Below, in pieces: positions 12,335 through 24,700 of a stretch of 64,000 bases of DNA. Both the position numbers and the translations under genes were made by a program. The notes under the pieces were generated by a model. It made no database searches, had not been told where the DNA came from, and saw nothing but the letters and a program-made list of their open reading frames with translations. The stretch's first letter is position 1, and each line of letters begins with the position of its first letter. Source of the stretch: Fasciolopsis buskii (Eukaryota > Platyhelminthes > Trematoda > Plagiorchiida > Fasciolidae); contig LUCM01004935.1 in assembly GCA_008360955.1 (NCBI GenBank), positions 244,365 through 308,364 of the forward strand, given 5' to 3'.

Positions 12335-13300
12335 CTGCAACAGGGACAACAGCGCAAACAACAAACACCACGACAGTCCATCGCAAATGTGCTTCACATA
12401 CATCCAAACCACTTATATAAACATGTTCATTTCAATCCGATTAACCAATCATCAAGGGATTACGGTAACCCACGTGTCGTCGATAAACCAATCAGACGAT
12501 CGGCTGCTCATCCTTTAGGCCTACCCACGCAAACCGGTCAGCTTGGTCTGATTGTCATACCCTCACCCCAACCCCACACCGTCCCTAAACCCGTAGCACG
12601 TAGGTTGGCCAGGCGAGCGGATAAAATAACCAATGGAATAATTGGGTATGCAAGAGCTTGGGCAGCACGTTCGCCAATGTTATCCTGTGGACCGTAGGAT
12701 ATTCCACACGCGAGCAAAATGCCGCTTTTCCCCCGGGGGGAGCGGTAGGGCCACACCACCCATTTATCCGTTGGACTGATCTCAACGGGAATTCGGCTAC
12801 CGTTTTGCATTCGCCCCCAGCCATTCGTTTTCCATCTTCATCTTCCCAATATCTTTCGCCGGACCATAAGTGCCCGCCGTGAATAACAAAGGGGCCATAA
12901 AGCACGTCTAACCACGTATTACATGCGCTTCATCTCTAATCGAAACCAGAGTTACAACGGAAAAAAATTGCTGTCAGGTTAACGGTACGGATATCGACCG
13001 TCCCACTTCCGAACCCATCTGCGTCTCTTTGGCAGTGACGAAGTAAGCAGTATATTGTCTACGAGACAAACAAAATTCTCAATTGCATCCAGATATTCAA
13101 GGAAGCGCGCAGATTGGAACATCGCCATTCGTTCCACTCGTTTGTTTTATTGTGTTGAGGAAAAAGTCAACAGATAGCCACAAATCCGCTACCAAGTCCT
13201 GGGGAGCCTGCAATGAAAGTGTTATCTCAGAAGCTACCCACTTTTTTCAGAGAATCTTGTCTACGCAGGTCAGCCCGGAACTGTATCAGAATGTTTTGGC
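12335..13300. other. Region upstream of the known zinc-finger exons
   Basis: Overlapping open frames of 74-106 codons lie at 12538-12905 (minus) and 12389-12882 (plus). One could be a 5' exon or the promoter region of the zinc-finger gene. I could not find a splice donor whose phase matches the exon at 12334, so I make no call. A GC-rich palindromic core (CCCCCGGGGGG) lies near 12730. Confidence 0.3.
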
Positions 13301-13317
13301 GTAACTTGCACGTAAGT

Positions 13318-14565
13318 TCACCACAAACCCTCATCTTTTGGGCTCAAGCCGCGAGGGCGGGAAGCACCAACCGAGGACAAAGCCGAAACTAACTTCCTCA
13401 TCCCTCTACACCACGTCACAGCATGATCGCCATATCGCTTCTTCCAGCCTTGTTCAGCGAGTCCGAAAGGAGCACGAGAAGATGGGCTATGATCAAGCAC
13501 ACGCGGTACGTGTCCAAGCCACCAACGGCGATGTAGTGTGATTGTATCAGTCAGAGGACGACTTTCTGAAACCACCACTCGACGACGCACATCATTATTC
13601 CCCAACCGTTCTTTTCACCAGAATCGAATAATACTTCGAAAACGGCGGTGATCGAAAACAAACTTGCCGAACATTCTCAACACGGATGCGATAAATCCTG
13701 CAACTGCAAAGAAGAACACTACAAATTTGATGGGAAGCCGGATATCATAGCGGCACCATAAGTGCCACATTTTTGTGAAAACTAGTGTGGATTTCGCAGT
13801 TTGTGATGTGACTTCTTCCCAACACCTCCCGGTGTGATCAGGCTCCCGCGGTACTTGAAGCTATTGATTATCTCTATCTGATCACCACGAAGGGTGAGTG
13901 AAAGTAAAGGCTGCTACCAGTCCTAAACTATTAGCTTTTACTTGAAAGGTGCAAAGCACATACTGTATCGGGATACCTCATTCGCCATGTGGTCCAGCGC
14001 ACGATGAACTGTCCGTGCACTGTTACCGATCAAGGCGATATCATTGGCATACTCTGAGTTACAAATTATGTTCTCTGGGAGGGGTTCAGTTTCACTGTCT
14101 AAAAGACCGCACAAAGTATTCTGAGGAACATCCTGGATGAAAATTTGAAATGAAATAGGGATATAGGTCAGACCTGCTGTACTTCAATGGAGATAACGAA
14201 GGGTGGTAAAACCTGGCCATAAGCCTTAATCCGACCTTAGGTACGATGGTGCAACTTTTCAGGATCGCCACACTTCCCAAGTACTACGTGTCTCAACAAA
14301 CACTAGTTCATACTTATCAACTGAGTCAAAGGCTGCGCGAATGTCTAAGAACAAGTCGATAGCTGATCTTTGGAAAGTAAAACGGTGCCCTGACGACTGA
14401 AAGAGAGTAAAAAGCTGATCGATGTATCCACTACCAGGGCGAAATCCGGTCTGATCTTCACGATTTCACCCTTTGAGCGTGCTTTACAACCTGCGAAGGT
14501 TAACGGATGAAGGCAGCTTTGCTAACATCGAGGTTAGGCTAATACCCCTATGGTTAGTGCAATCA
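13318..14565 (-). pseudogene. LINE reverse transcriptase and C-terminal fragment
   Basis: Minus-strand frames give NHRGISLTSMLAK, then QTGFRPGSGYIDQLFTLF, then LFLDIRAAFDSVD, then EYANDIALIG (14057-14031), then HMANEVSRYSMCFAPFK and LTLRGDQIEI. The C-terminal piece at 13605-13318 has RRWWLGHVPR and AEQGWKKRYGDHAVTWCRGMR. These are hallmark RT and post-RT segments of fluke RTE-like LINEs. The catalytic YADD is YAND, and stop codons interrupt the chain. Confidence 0.88.
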
Positions 14566-15122
14566 CTATGTGAGTCCTTTTCCACCACCATCTAAATTGT
14601 GCTTAAAAGTGATCTTCTCAGTGTACAAGACGTCGCTGCCGGTTGTGGATAGGTGAGAGGTCAGCTTCACAGATCATTTTACTCGCACCCAATGCATTCC
14701 ACCGGGGGCTTAGATTGGGTGAAACGGCCTACGGACGTTTCGCTTGGCGCCAGCATGCTCCATCTCCAGTGCTCGTCGAAACTACCGGATCCCACTATCC
14801 CTACCCAGGATTGCGTTGAGTTTACATCTCGTTATGCTAGCTGCCATCTGTGACGGAATGGTGTGCGTCAAAAAGAAGCAGAGATTCAGCAGAAATCGAA
14901 GGAGTCGCAACGCGAAGGGTTAAACCACAATTTACTAAGTCAGCAGAATGTAAGACATTCTTGATAAGTAACCAGTGCTAATTGATGTCAGTCCTAGCTT
15001 TTCAGGCAGTGCGCTTAGAAAGACGGACAGGCGATTCGGTTCAGATAGCTTGTCGCAATCTAACCGATGTTGCATCGTGCATTTTAAATGTTCACCAAAG
15101 CACGCGGACAGCTTGATGCATG

Positions 15123-15548
15123 CTAACATGCGGTCGGAGTCGAGGAAAGTTCCCTACGACCGGCAGTCTTGTAGACAGTAGCACCATTTGTAACCAATAC
15201 CAATGTGGTCGATTTTGGTCCATCATTGACACGAAGAGGGGGGCACCAGGTGGTGTGCCGGCGACTGAAACGTCTGAAACTCGTACTAGCATGAAAAAAT
15301 TGATGATTTGTGCATAAAGCCAACAACCATTCCACGTTTTCAGAACGACAGGAATCGAGACCAAAGAGACCTCCCAGATGCACCTCGTTTGAAGTCAGTC
15401 GACCAACTCTAACATTCATGCCCCCTACCAAAATCATGATGTCACCCTGCCTTGTTAAGCGTAAGAGGTCGTTCAGCTTTTGCTGGAAAGTAATCTTGAC
15501 TGCATCTGAGCTGCAATCTTTTGGGGCGTACGACGAGACGACAACCAT
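15123..15548 (-). pseudogene. LINE endonuclease (EEP/APE-like) fragment
   Basis: This 141-codon open segment contains VVSSYAPKDCSSDAVK, then ILVGGMNVRVGRL (the family has GDxNAxxG), then GLFGLDSCRSENVEWLL and RRHTTWCPP. This is the usual order in LINE AP endonucleases, which nick target DNA to prime reverse transcription. The catalytic Asp of the GDMN motif is replaced by Gly, so it would be inactive even if expressed. Upstream to about 15.9 kb, frame-shifted pieces continue the N-terminal part (TIAIDVCCIKETY, with the expected catalytic Glu). Confidence 0.88.
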
Positions 15549-15910
15549 GTTGCGTCATTCAGAACGACGGGTGTTTACATTACACGAACCTTTAAGTCTC
15601 ACTACGCATAGCCGGCTATCGATTAAGATTCAGTCTCAGCCCTCTCACTGAGAGCCACACCAAGACCAGCAACACCAGAAGCCGCTGCCTCTGGGTACCC
15701 AGAAAGACAGATGAAACTTTACGAAAGTTCTAGATGGAGATGTCAGTCAGATAACAGAGCTGGAGTCTTAAATGTAGGTTTCTTTGATGCAACACACATC
15801 GATGGCTATAGTCTCCGGTGCGCGAGCTAACCGCCCTTGCGGACCTATATGCATGTTCGCACAGTGAATGTGGCTAGTTTAAAGGGCATCGAGAATGAAG
15901 AATTTTATCA

Positions 15911-18762
15911 GTCGGCGGAAGCAGGTTCGGTGTGATTTTGGTGTTGTCTGAGGAAGAACGTGAAAGAACAGGGACACGACTTCTCCCAGAGATACTGCCA
16001 CTAACGTGGCTAATTGCACATCCCGGAAAGTGTGAATGAATCGAGTGGGAGGGGACTAACACGAGTCTATAGAACAACGAAGTTGTGTGCGATGATAGCT
16101 TGCTTTTGTATATGGGAGAATAGCGAGAAATGACCTTCAGTAGATCAGTCATTTTCGTGGTACACATTATCGATTAACGTCGGTCCGCTATCACGAATAA
16201 AACAAAACAAGGGTGAGAACGAACGAAAAAGGGAACACGTGTAAAATGCTTGTACAGTCGCTTCGCTGTTAAGAACATAAAATGGCATGATTAACTTTTT
16301 GCAAAATTTAACTTTTCCGATGCTTTATTTTCAGTCATAATCTTAATTAATATAAGAAGAATCTATGGCTTCATTGTTGAAATAACTGTATGGTGGAAAT
16401 GCGTTTATTTCGTAGTTAGTATATCAATGATTAGAATTAAGCAGAAAATATCCAGTCGATACGAGTAGGGTCAGGAACAGGTCGAAAGGAAATTGGTTGT
16501 CAGATTTTGACCTACTGGTAATTTCCCAATGAATTGGATGCCAGTGTTCATACCTCCTGGAATGTAAGGGCTGGAAGCTATCCTACTGAGATAAACAGAC
16601 TAGCCTTGGTACTGATTTTCTTGTCTCTTGGGCGCCTATAGCGATCGCTTATTTTTGCAGTCAACGTAATACAAGATGCTGGAACTCGAGGTATGCTTTG
16701 AATATTGTTATTTCTTCTCCACTGTTGTATCGGCACCGAACGAAAATTATATATTTTCATTAAAATGAATGAATGTCTTGGTTTCGTTGCCGGAAACATA
16801 ATGTGCAGTATTTGTTTGCGAGAACATCAAAATATCTCGTTTCAGACAGATTTAAAGGAGGGAAATGTATGTTTCATTTGACTCTAAATTTTCTGATTCC
16901 AACGTATTTGAAAATATCTCCTTTCGAGCTTCCTAATTATACCAAGATAGCTATTGGAAAGTATTTTTCTGTCAATGGAAGTTTTCTCTGGACATCATGT
17001 CACACAAGAGTGAACGTAGATTTTGCGTGCGCTACAGGTGTGTACAGAATGTTACCGATTAGATGAAATAATCGTTTGATTTTGTTATTCTGACTTGTCT
17101 CCTGAAATTTCGCATGTTAGGGGTTTGTTGTGATGCCAGCAACGGTAATTGTCCTGTTGTTCATTCACTGTTATACCAGCTGCACACCAGTTAGTAACAA
17201 CAACCTGGAAGGAATTTTGTTCCACGGAATTATGAAAATGAATAGGATTAAATCTGGCAGCAAAACCGACTGAGGATAAGTGATACAAGGCTGTGGATCA
17301 GTTCGAATGAGTGACCAAGCAATAGACTGGGTGACACACCTAAAGCCGGATAACAGTCAGGTCAGCAGGTCGGCAGTCGTTAGGTTTAGCGTTATCCAGT
17401 AGGATGACAGACCATGTGACACTCACCACCACTGGCATAAGCAGCAACAGCAACTGTGGTGTTGTCACTTGAGAAAAGGCATACGATTTGTCAAAGGTTA
17501 CCAACACACCGTAATACAGGTGAGGGATCTATCCAAAATTTTCAACTATCATGTGTACCTCCTTGAAAATACCTTTCCGGCTAGTGACGATAAATGTCTT
17601 TTATTTCGTTGTTGGACTGATGATTAGGATCATGAACTTGCGAGAAATCCAAAATATTTCGTTTCAAGACCCAATGGACTGGGTTCAATAGGTCTTCACT
17701 CCACGGGACATTGCATTGTGTGGGATTGAAAATGGTCTTATTTGAAGCTTTCGAATAAAAGTGCAGTAGTTTCGTTGTAACTCTGAAAGATTCGCCATCG
17801 TTTACTCATCTCTGGCTATTGTTTGATACCCTCGGTCTGTGTTATGGGAGCCGTGCCCTGTAATTGTGTTTATCGACGAGATTCACACCAACCTATCAAA
17901 TCAGGTGATTTTGTTGCCCAATTGAAAAACGATGCATTCGGTTGCGGTATGTGTTGTCCACAATTGTTTTTGCATTCTGTTATATTTTGGGGCAGCTAAA
18001 ATAGCCTATGGTTACCAGTCGGTAACAAGAAGTTATTAAACGATAGGTAAGTGCTAACAAACGATTGCCAGAGGCATATAGACAACAAGGAATAGTTTAA
18101 TAATTCTCACTGGTTCATTTAAACCGAATGGCTAAGTAATTTTACTTTGATATCTCCGTTACACAAATTCGGTAAATGGCTGGAGCCAATTTGTTGCGAG
18201 CATATCATTCTATTCATCTAGTTCAATGGGAAGATGAATCGATACCAGCTATAAATTGCCCGGTGGGTGTCACTAGTCAGCCTCAATCATCTACGCATGT
18301 GTTTGGATGAGAACTTGTCATGTGTCTCTCCTTCCCTTAACGAACTCCCTATTTTCCAAAAATTTCTTTTGTACCAAATATGATTCTAAGGTTGCTTTTT
18401 GGTTATCCTGACAGTTTATAACAGCCATCTGTAAGATAAATGGAATGAACTCAGCAGCTGAGCTATCTTTCACTCCATTCCACGGAATGCTTTTACGTGT
18501 TGATGTACTCTTTAAATTTCATTTCAGTTCTCGGATTATTTTACCTTCGGTAACAACCCACATCTAGCAATTACTAACGAATACATCCGAAAAATGTTTC
18601 TGCCGATTACTCAGGAAGACACCCGACCTACAATCTTTCCTGGACAAAGCATGTTGAATTTGTGTTCCTCAGGGTGTGCACACTGTCCTGGTTTTTTCAT
18701 CCGAGGAGGCTCAGAATACCTAATTTGTTTTTTCTTCACTTTGTTACAACACGAATTCTCAC
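15911..18762. other. Unassigned DNA
   Basis: Nothing is identified. The frames at 16773-17066 (plus, 97 codons) and 16167-15874 (minus, just 5' of the LINE endonuclease) have no family resemblance. The latter could include the LINE 5' region. Confidence 0.35.
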
Positions 18763-18832
18763 CCACTGGATCTAATGCTCCCTGAAATTCTGTGGCTTGG
18801 AAGAGAAAGATTTTAGTCTTATCATCAAATCC
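18763..18832 (-). CDS. Candidate 70-nt internal exon of an unknown gene
   Basis: A minus-strand segment is framed by a good acceptor (GTGGTTTCAG) and a good donor (CAGTGG followed by GTGAGAA). It is open across 23 codons plus one base: GFDDKTKIFLFQ, then ATEFQGALDPV. The surrounding minus-strand frame is open from 18895 to 18611, but the parts outside the splice sites look lower in coding quality. The alternating hydrophobic pattern suggests beta strands. It faintly recalls propeller blades of S9 peptidases, which is too weak to name. No partner exons were found. Confidence 0.35.
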
Positions 18833-18899
18833 CTGAAACCACTTCCACTTTGAAGTGGAATGAACAAGAGGAAGTTTGCTGATTTCATTGTCCAAGGAC

Positions 18900-20280
18900 C
18901 TTTTGATGCCTGTGACAAATTTTTAGAAAATGTGCTACGCAACACTAACTAATGTCTTCACGCACCACTGTTTCAAGTTGCTCTCGCTCTTCAACTCGTT
19001 CGATATTTAGGATCGTCCTTCCTCACATCTCTACTTATAGGAGCAGTCATAGTTCTTATCTTGTTCGTTTGATAGAACCGTGTTATTACGTTTTCTGTTC
19101 TCCTTTTTTACTGTTGTGTCTTACGGCTTATTTTATTAAAAATGCATCTAAAGATATATGTGCATTCGTCTCGTGTATTTGTCAAACATTCTGCATGTAA
19201 CAGCCGAAAATACACCCAAATTCGGGGGCATAGAAACACTGCTTGACTTGACTTGCTTATGTGAATACCCAGTTCCTGTATATGCTAATTACTCAATTCA
19301 GAATCTGAGCTGAGAAATCCGAATTTTCGAGCTTCGTCCGCAGATCTAGGCTTCAAAATAGCCATTCCAGCAAACAAGTGCTGTAGAGTGCGTGGTGTAT
19401 TTTAGAAGGACAAATTACTTTCTTTCAAGTACGTTTGTTTAGGTAGCGATATCATGATTCGCTACGGAAGTATTCCCATGGCAATTCTCCTGACTGACCG
19501 ATACTGTAGCGATAGAAGCTGTTTCCTATAGTTTTGAGTTGTTTGTGTGAAATCCAAATGGACAACGTAAATTCAAATCGAACCTGAATTAGCAAATAGT
19601 GAATGGAGTAAATGAATACGTGGATTAAGAGGAATGATCATCCGTGTCTGATGAATGGAGGTTACTTCCATCGGAGTTAAAAAAATGCTGGCCACAATCA
19701 AAGGGGATACCAGTTTCTTCTAACAATTCCCAGTATCAGTAGTCCACTTACCGTTTGCAAAAGCAGATTACCGGTCGACCATCAATCTTTGTCGGTAGAT
19801 ACCTCTAGCAGTTGCTCCAAATGACTGATCCGTGGAAGAAAACGTCGCTTGGTTCAAGGGAGTTTGGTTGAGTGGATTTCCAACAGTCGCTTGATTTTCC
19901 AACCATATTTACTTAGCAACTTCCTCAGCACATTTATCAAGATACGAAGAAGTGCCGGACGAATGGTCCACAGATGACATATCAAAACAAACTCGTGTGT
20001 TCTCGCTGGGCTGATATCCTGGATAATGAATACCTAAACTTCGATTGTAGTCGCATTTTAATCAGAAACGGGCGAGAGGGTTTTTGTGGGCTTCGGACAT
20101 TTGCATATGATTTTCTTTACATCCACTTCAGAAGATCATATAATGGCTCAAAACAGCACGGTTCACGTAAAACCTTTGTGAGAATCATGGCATGAAAGCA
20201 CACGAATCCTAGTCTTGTGAAAAACAGCGGTGTGTACTCGATTGCAAGCAACTTTTTTACTCATTCTCCGCTATTGCATA
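18900..20280. other. Unassigned DNA
   Basis: Only short, unrecognised frames are present (for example 18952-19200 and 19974-20195 on the plus strand). Near 19648-19672, CTGATGA is followed by a short stem, but it lacks the GAAA half of a hammerhead. Confidence 0.35.
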
Positions 20281-20760
20281 TATCGAAATGTCTCTTACGG
20301 CGATACCCTTTTCAGAATTTGACATAAATTGACCAATTAGTCTACCAGATATTTCATTTCAAGTTTTCATTAGGGAATATTTTAAAACGATGAAAATTCG
20401 CCAATTTATCCGGTAGCATCATCGTTCTTTTTAATTAGTCCCGATAATTTTCACTTGGATTTAAACCTGGAAATTTGGAAGGCCATGCAAAAGAACTTAT
20501 CTCTCTAGAGTTTTGGTAGCTACTCATATCCTGATGAAGACGTGCACTGCCATCTTGCAAGACTAGTCTTTTTTCGTCAACTACTCTTTGGAGAACGTTC
20601 GTAACCTTCATCTTTCTTCTGTCGTTACGCCCATATTACGGAAATTCCATCCACCTTCAAGAGTTCATCGGTATTCCAATAACCTGTCAGCAGTATCGTC
20701 CTCTGAAATATTCATTTCTATCCTGAGAAGATCCTCCTACACCAATTAGTGTCAGCATAA
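20280..20760 (-). mobile_element. Tc1/mariner-type transposase relic
   Basis: The minus-strand translation of about 20592-20425 gives EKRLVLQDGSARLHQD, then AWPSKFPGLNPSENYRD, a stop, and LKR. This corresponds to the catalytic-core block of Tc1/mariner transposases (usually FQQDxxPxHT ... WPxxSPDLNPIENLWxxLKR). The first Asp of the block is kept. Downstream frames (to about 20280) and upstream pieces (to about 20760) look related, but stops and frameshifts interrupt them. No terminal inverted repeats were identified, so element ends are uncertain. It is an inactive fossil. Confidence 0.72.
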
Positions 20761-22285
20761 TGAATGTTGGAGGACAGCCCATGCCACCAAGTAAACGTGG
20801 CAAGTCCCAAACTTTTCGGAATGGAACAACAGTGGAACACCTTGGTGAGTAGCTTACAATATGAAATGCTTAATGACATTAGTAAGTGGAATAGAATACA
20901 TGAGAATCGAGTTTTAACGGAAGAGGATTTATTTCAGCTTCACTTACTGTCTAGAGAATCAACCACTTAAGTGATTGACCTCTGACTTTTATTTCCTATA
21001 TGATAATCGTATGCCGTAAGACTTGCGGAAAATATTAGTCTACAGTTTGTATGCCCATATTGTATTCCCTTTTCAGTAATTTAGTTAACGGTACAGCGAA
21101 GCAAGTGACAGACCATGACCATTGGAACGTTGCCGAAACTTGACTGATGGCGGGCACACTCGAGGATTCAACACTCTTTGGAACAACTTGATGTTAACAG
21201 TTCCAGCACAAAATTTGTCATCCTGGAACTCCCCTAAAGAAAGACACCACTGAACTCATGACACCGACTTCCACGTTTACTTCGGAAAAGTGATATTGCA
21301 ATTCTCCATCATGATCACTCCAATACTCCTTCCAATTTTGATATGACGGTATGGATAATAATGAAGACCGAACAAGGTCCTCAGAAATCCCACATTAGTA
21401 AGAAATAAACACCAAACAACAATGGGAATAGCGATTAACTAATATAAATTATTAAGCTGCGGCGTTGTTCGTACAAGAAATGGCCGTGAATGTTCGCGGC
21501 AACGCATGAAAGTAGGTTTCCAGAGTGGATTCAGTCGCGGACCGCGAAATCAAAGATAGCAAAAAGACAAGGGCAACTAGAAATCATGTCATTAGTGATT
21601 TACAGGACATTCCTATACGTACTAACCGGGCAGACAGCATTTACAGAATTCATTCGAATCAATGACAGTCGCGTAGACCCCATTCTTCTGGATTGTGAGT
21701 CGCCACGATTCTGCATCTCGAAGGAGACTCATCCAACCAAGAGTACGCTGGCATCGACCAGTCCTTTCACGTTGGCTACGTCGTCCAACCGACAATTTTG
21801 TCGCAACTCGCATTTTTATATTAGGTTGTCGGACAAGTTATGGGGCACTTTATCCATGTATTAACTTGAATTAATGTATATAGAGGATACAGAGCATCTA
21901 CGGCTGCTTGTCCGCTTGTCTTCGACAGATTTTACCGCCTTTCAATGCATTTCAATGTTACCCTTTCCTAGCAAGATATGATGTGTACTTCAAACGGTAT
22001 TGCGGAATTCGTACGATAGGGATGAAGCACGGACGCAAACTGCCTGTACGCATTAGAAGGACTCTGATTTAAACTAGGCAAATGAGGACAACAAAAGACC
22101 ACCGCGGTCTGTAGACCCGTCCTAATTTGTTTACAAATTGTGTGCTTATTATATAGATAACGAAAAATTCTGCTTGGTATCTTATTTTTGGACCAAGGGA
22201 ACGTCTGTTGCCGTCTCACTGATTAGTTGGTTGTGTTCCCAGGTTAAAACAAGGCTGTGAATCTTTAATCTTTTACTTCCTTTAT
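20761..22285. other. Unassigned DNA with a 124-codon open frame
   Basis: The plus-strand frame 21490-21864 is 124 codons long and resembles nothing I recognise. The minus strand is partly open across the same stretch. At 21826-21843, TTAGGTTGTCGGACAAGT preceded by TA recalls a mariner terminal repeat, but no partner end was found. Confidence 0.3.
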
Positions 22286-22385
22286 TAGTGAAATAATGGT
22301 GTACATCATTTTTCAAGAAGTTGGACGCGACCTTCACGTCTCGACATTATCCAACTGACCACCGCCGGTCGTGTTATGATATTTA
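22286..22385 (-). repeat. Partial SINE copy related to the 55.5-kb SINE
   Basis: On the plus strand TGAAATAATGGTGTACATCA matches TGAAATGATAGTATACATCA of the 55.5-kb SINE. The similarity continues into a CACCGCCGGTC motif, also present there as the tRNA-like end of the body. The middle is rearranged or deleted. It is a short old fragment on the minus strand. Confidence 0.5.
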
Positions 22386-22861
22386 GATATAGAATCACCA
22401 CAAAAATTCCTCTGTCACTAGAAAAGTGAACAAGGTGTTCATTTAGAGCCTCATCTGTGCTGAACTAAATACCATGCAATGGGATTTGAGGACAACGAAA
22501 TAATTGGAAATCTGACGATGAACTTCGTTGAAATAGGATTGCCGTGGCTCCATATAAAATCCAACACTGAATATTTTGACGGACGCTCCAACCTGTGTTT
22601 GGTCTAGGACTGCCGTGATGGGACCACGTTCAAGTCAGGCGATACAGTCCGGCACAGCTTCGCGCTAGCTTGTGTAGACAACCGGTCAACAGGAACCGAG
22701 GCAGCAGGCGATTAAGAAGTTCAAACGTTCCTCGAAGGCCTTTAGAAGGAAAAAATTTCATCAATCCGGGTATCTCGCACTTTGCACATAAATGCACTGA
22801 CTGTAAATAAAACTCGAAATTGATCTTATCTGTTGCGGTCTTCTCGTACAATTAGTTTTTC

Positions 22862-22960
22862 ATACCTCGGTCCTGAGCCAATTCAATGCCTATTGGTTAA
22901 TAATATCCGTTCGTTATCGTGACTAATCGAAATACGCATACTGATTTCAAGCCAATATAC
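22862..22960. repeat. Dispersed repeat, copy 1 (with 39.8 kb)
   Basis: The stretch containing GAGCCAATTCAATGCCTATT matches GAGCCAGTTCAATGCCTATT near 39813 in the same orientation. Similarity continues for about 90 bp at roughly 70-75% by eye. The family is unknown. Confidence 0.5.
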
Positions 22961-23199
22961 TACAGTGGATTCGCATCAACTGTCCAATGGGTGACAGATC
23001 ACTTCTAATAGAATCTGGAACGAACACTAAAAGTCCACGACAATGAGAGCATAATCGTCCACCGACGAATTTATCCATTCAGTCAGGCTTGAGGTGAGCT
23101 GTCATTGAAAGATCAAGACAGGTTCAGCACGACAGGCTTAGAAACCTAAATATACCGGAATGTTCAAGTGGTCGCGAAAAGTCTAATGATCAATGTCCA

Positions 23200-23379
23200 A
23201 TGTTTGCAATCTCTCGTGTAGCGCAACGGTGGTCTGATTCAATCGATGCCTTCATTGCGGCACACGGATCTGAGCTGACGGCGGCCAAGCGAATAAAGTC
23301 GTCGCGTTTGGGTGCGAAGGTCTTGGCTTCTATTACTCCCACTGCCGCTCAGCTTCCCCACTTGGCAGTCATCTGTTGA
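23200..23379 (+). CDS. Short coding-like open frame of unknown function
   Basis: This is a 59-codon frame from ATG to TGA, open further upstream, beginning MFAISRVAQRWSDSIDAF and ending TPTAAQLPHLAVIC. It is GC-richer than its surroundings and has an alanine-rich amphipathic composition, as expected of real coding sequence. It might be an exon or a retroelement gag fragment; I recognise neither. It lies about 300 bp outside the left arm of the inverted duplication, and I found no equivalent outside the right arm. Confidence 0.35.
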   Translation: MFAISRVAQRWSDSIDAFIAAHGSELTAAKRIKSSRLGAKVLASITPTAAQLPHLAVIC

Positions 23380-23690
23380 CAGCCGTCCCCTTCCGGAAAA
23401 ATGATGTAAGTTGCTATTTCATTAAAAAAGAAGTAAAAAGATTACAAATGATAAAATATAGGAAGGACTGTGAATCGAATGAAACTACTATTAAGTTACC
23501 TGATTTGAATCTCCACGTTTAGCAAAGTTTAATTTAGCACCAATTTATTACTAGTTCTGCAGGTTCATTGAACATCGCTAATGATGGTCATGACCTGTGC
23601 CAAGCAAGTGGACTATACAGACGATCATTGTATATGGCCGATGCATAAGAACACCAGATTCCAACTATTCAAAATGAAAAACACCGGCCA

Positions 23691-24700
23691 TTAAGTGACA
23701 ACAACAGGGAAGATGCAGGCAACACTACTGCGTCTAGGATTGAATAATCACCATCACTTACGATAATGCTTCGTGACATTTCCAACTACCCCACACACAA
23801 GCATGTTGTTTGGCTATTCACATGTGTCTCCAGTCAAACTCTCATTCACACTACACTGCAAGCCACACTCTACAGGACATGGAAAGTCGTAGATCCAAAG
23901 CAAATAAGCGCCTCGTGGATAAACAAAAACATAAACCCCAATAATTTAGTAGTCAAATATCTCGGTTCGAGCCACATCTGTTAGTCAATATACCACGAAT
24001 AATAATGTCCACAATCTCCCAATTATTCGCCTCCATTACCGTCCAATGCTAGCTGAGTCAGTTCAACTAGAAACCAGTTCGGAAGCAAATTCACAGGTTT
24101 TGAATACCCACATTTCCCATTGACTCAAATGGATCTCAAAATCATTTTCGCATTCTGACAACCTCGCGGAATAGTGGCAATTTTGTTCCTTTCCTTTACT
24201 TCCTCTCCCTCTCACTACACGGGCATGTCCGTACATCAGTGCACCCGTTCGTAGAGAAGGTAGCCCAACTGAGGTGTTCCACTGTGAATTACCAATGTTT
24301 CAGTCCGATCGAAAGGATACTGTGCCATTCCACATGCCACATAACCACCCATCAACACACGACGTTGGGATATATTCTTCTCATGTATTCATCCCACACG
24401 GGTTCAAAAATAACTGAACATCGAATAGAATAACTCACATGTCACCCATCTGGCAGTTATAATACTAACTTGATCACCCTGTACACTTCAAGTGCACATT
24501 TCCGTCCGGTTCACATCGGTCTTGAGAGAGCCAACACAGTCAGTCTGACAATTCGATACTCGGATCACGGACGAAATGAGGGGGTCAAACAAAGCATGTA
24601 GACAAATAACGGTATGTATTGATTCTCTGTTTCGCCCCTCCCCTGGTATCATAATTCTCATCTTACGTGAACTCCCGTTGTCTTTTATTACTGTCAATCC
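23691..24700 (+). repeat. Inverted duplication, left arm, block A
   Basis: This block is the reverse complement of 48092-49101. Paired positions add up to about 72792 throughout, so there are essentially no indels, and most of the block appears about 95-99% identical by eye. A 64-codon frame (24239-24433) differs from its partner at only two residues. I recognise no gene or transposon domain in it. At its inner end similarity falls sharply near 24690, although the sequences stay colinear (KINDRED motif AAGCAGAAC at 24821 and its partner at 47965). Confidence 0.85.

Larger units (their letters stand above)
13310..15910 (-). mobile_element. Decayed RTE-like non-LTR retrotransposon (LINE)
   Basis: On the minus strand, fragments of one EN-RT polyprotein appear in the correct order. 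They are an APE-type endonuclease (about 15.87-15.12 kb), a linker (about 14.86-14.65 kb), reverse transcriptase (about 14.56-13.85 kb) and the C-terminal segment (13605-13318). The organisation and wording match the RTE-like elements abundant in fluke genomes, which nick target DNA and prime reverse transcription from it. Stops and frame changes occur throughout, and part of the RT appears deleted, so the copy cannot be active. It runs towards the zinc-finger gene on the same strand. I saw no target-site duplication. Confidence 0.88.

Noticed and set aside
19648..19672. CTGATGA followed by a 5-bp stem, a possible hammerhead
   Set aside because: The GAAA core is absent, so the fold cannot be a hammerhead.
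21826..21850. Mariner-like terminal repeat TTAGGTTGTCGGACAAGT after a TA
   Set aside because: No inverted partner or transposase lies at a suitable distance.
22630..22851. Minus-strand frame with LRGTFELLNRLLPRF, recalling the segment after the RT of LTR retrotransposons
   Set aside because: The resemblance is limited to a few residues and no neighbouring pol domains were found.
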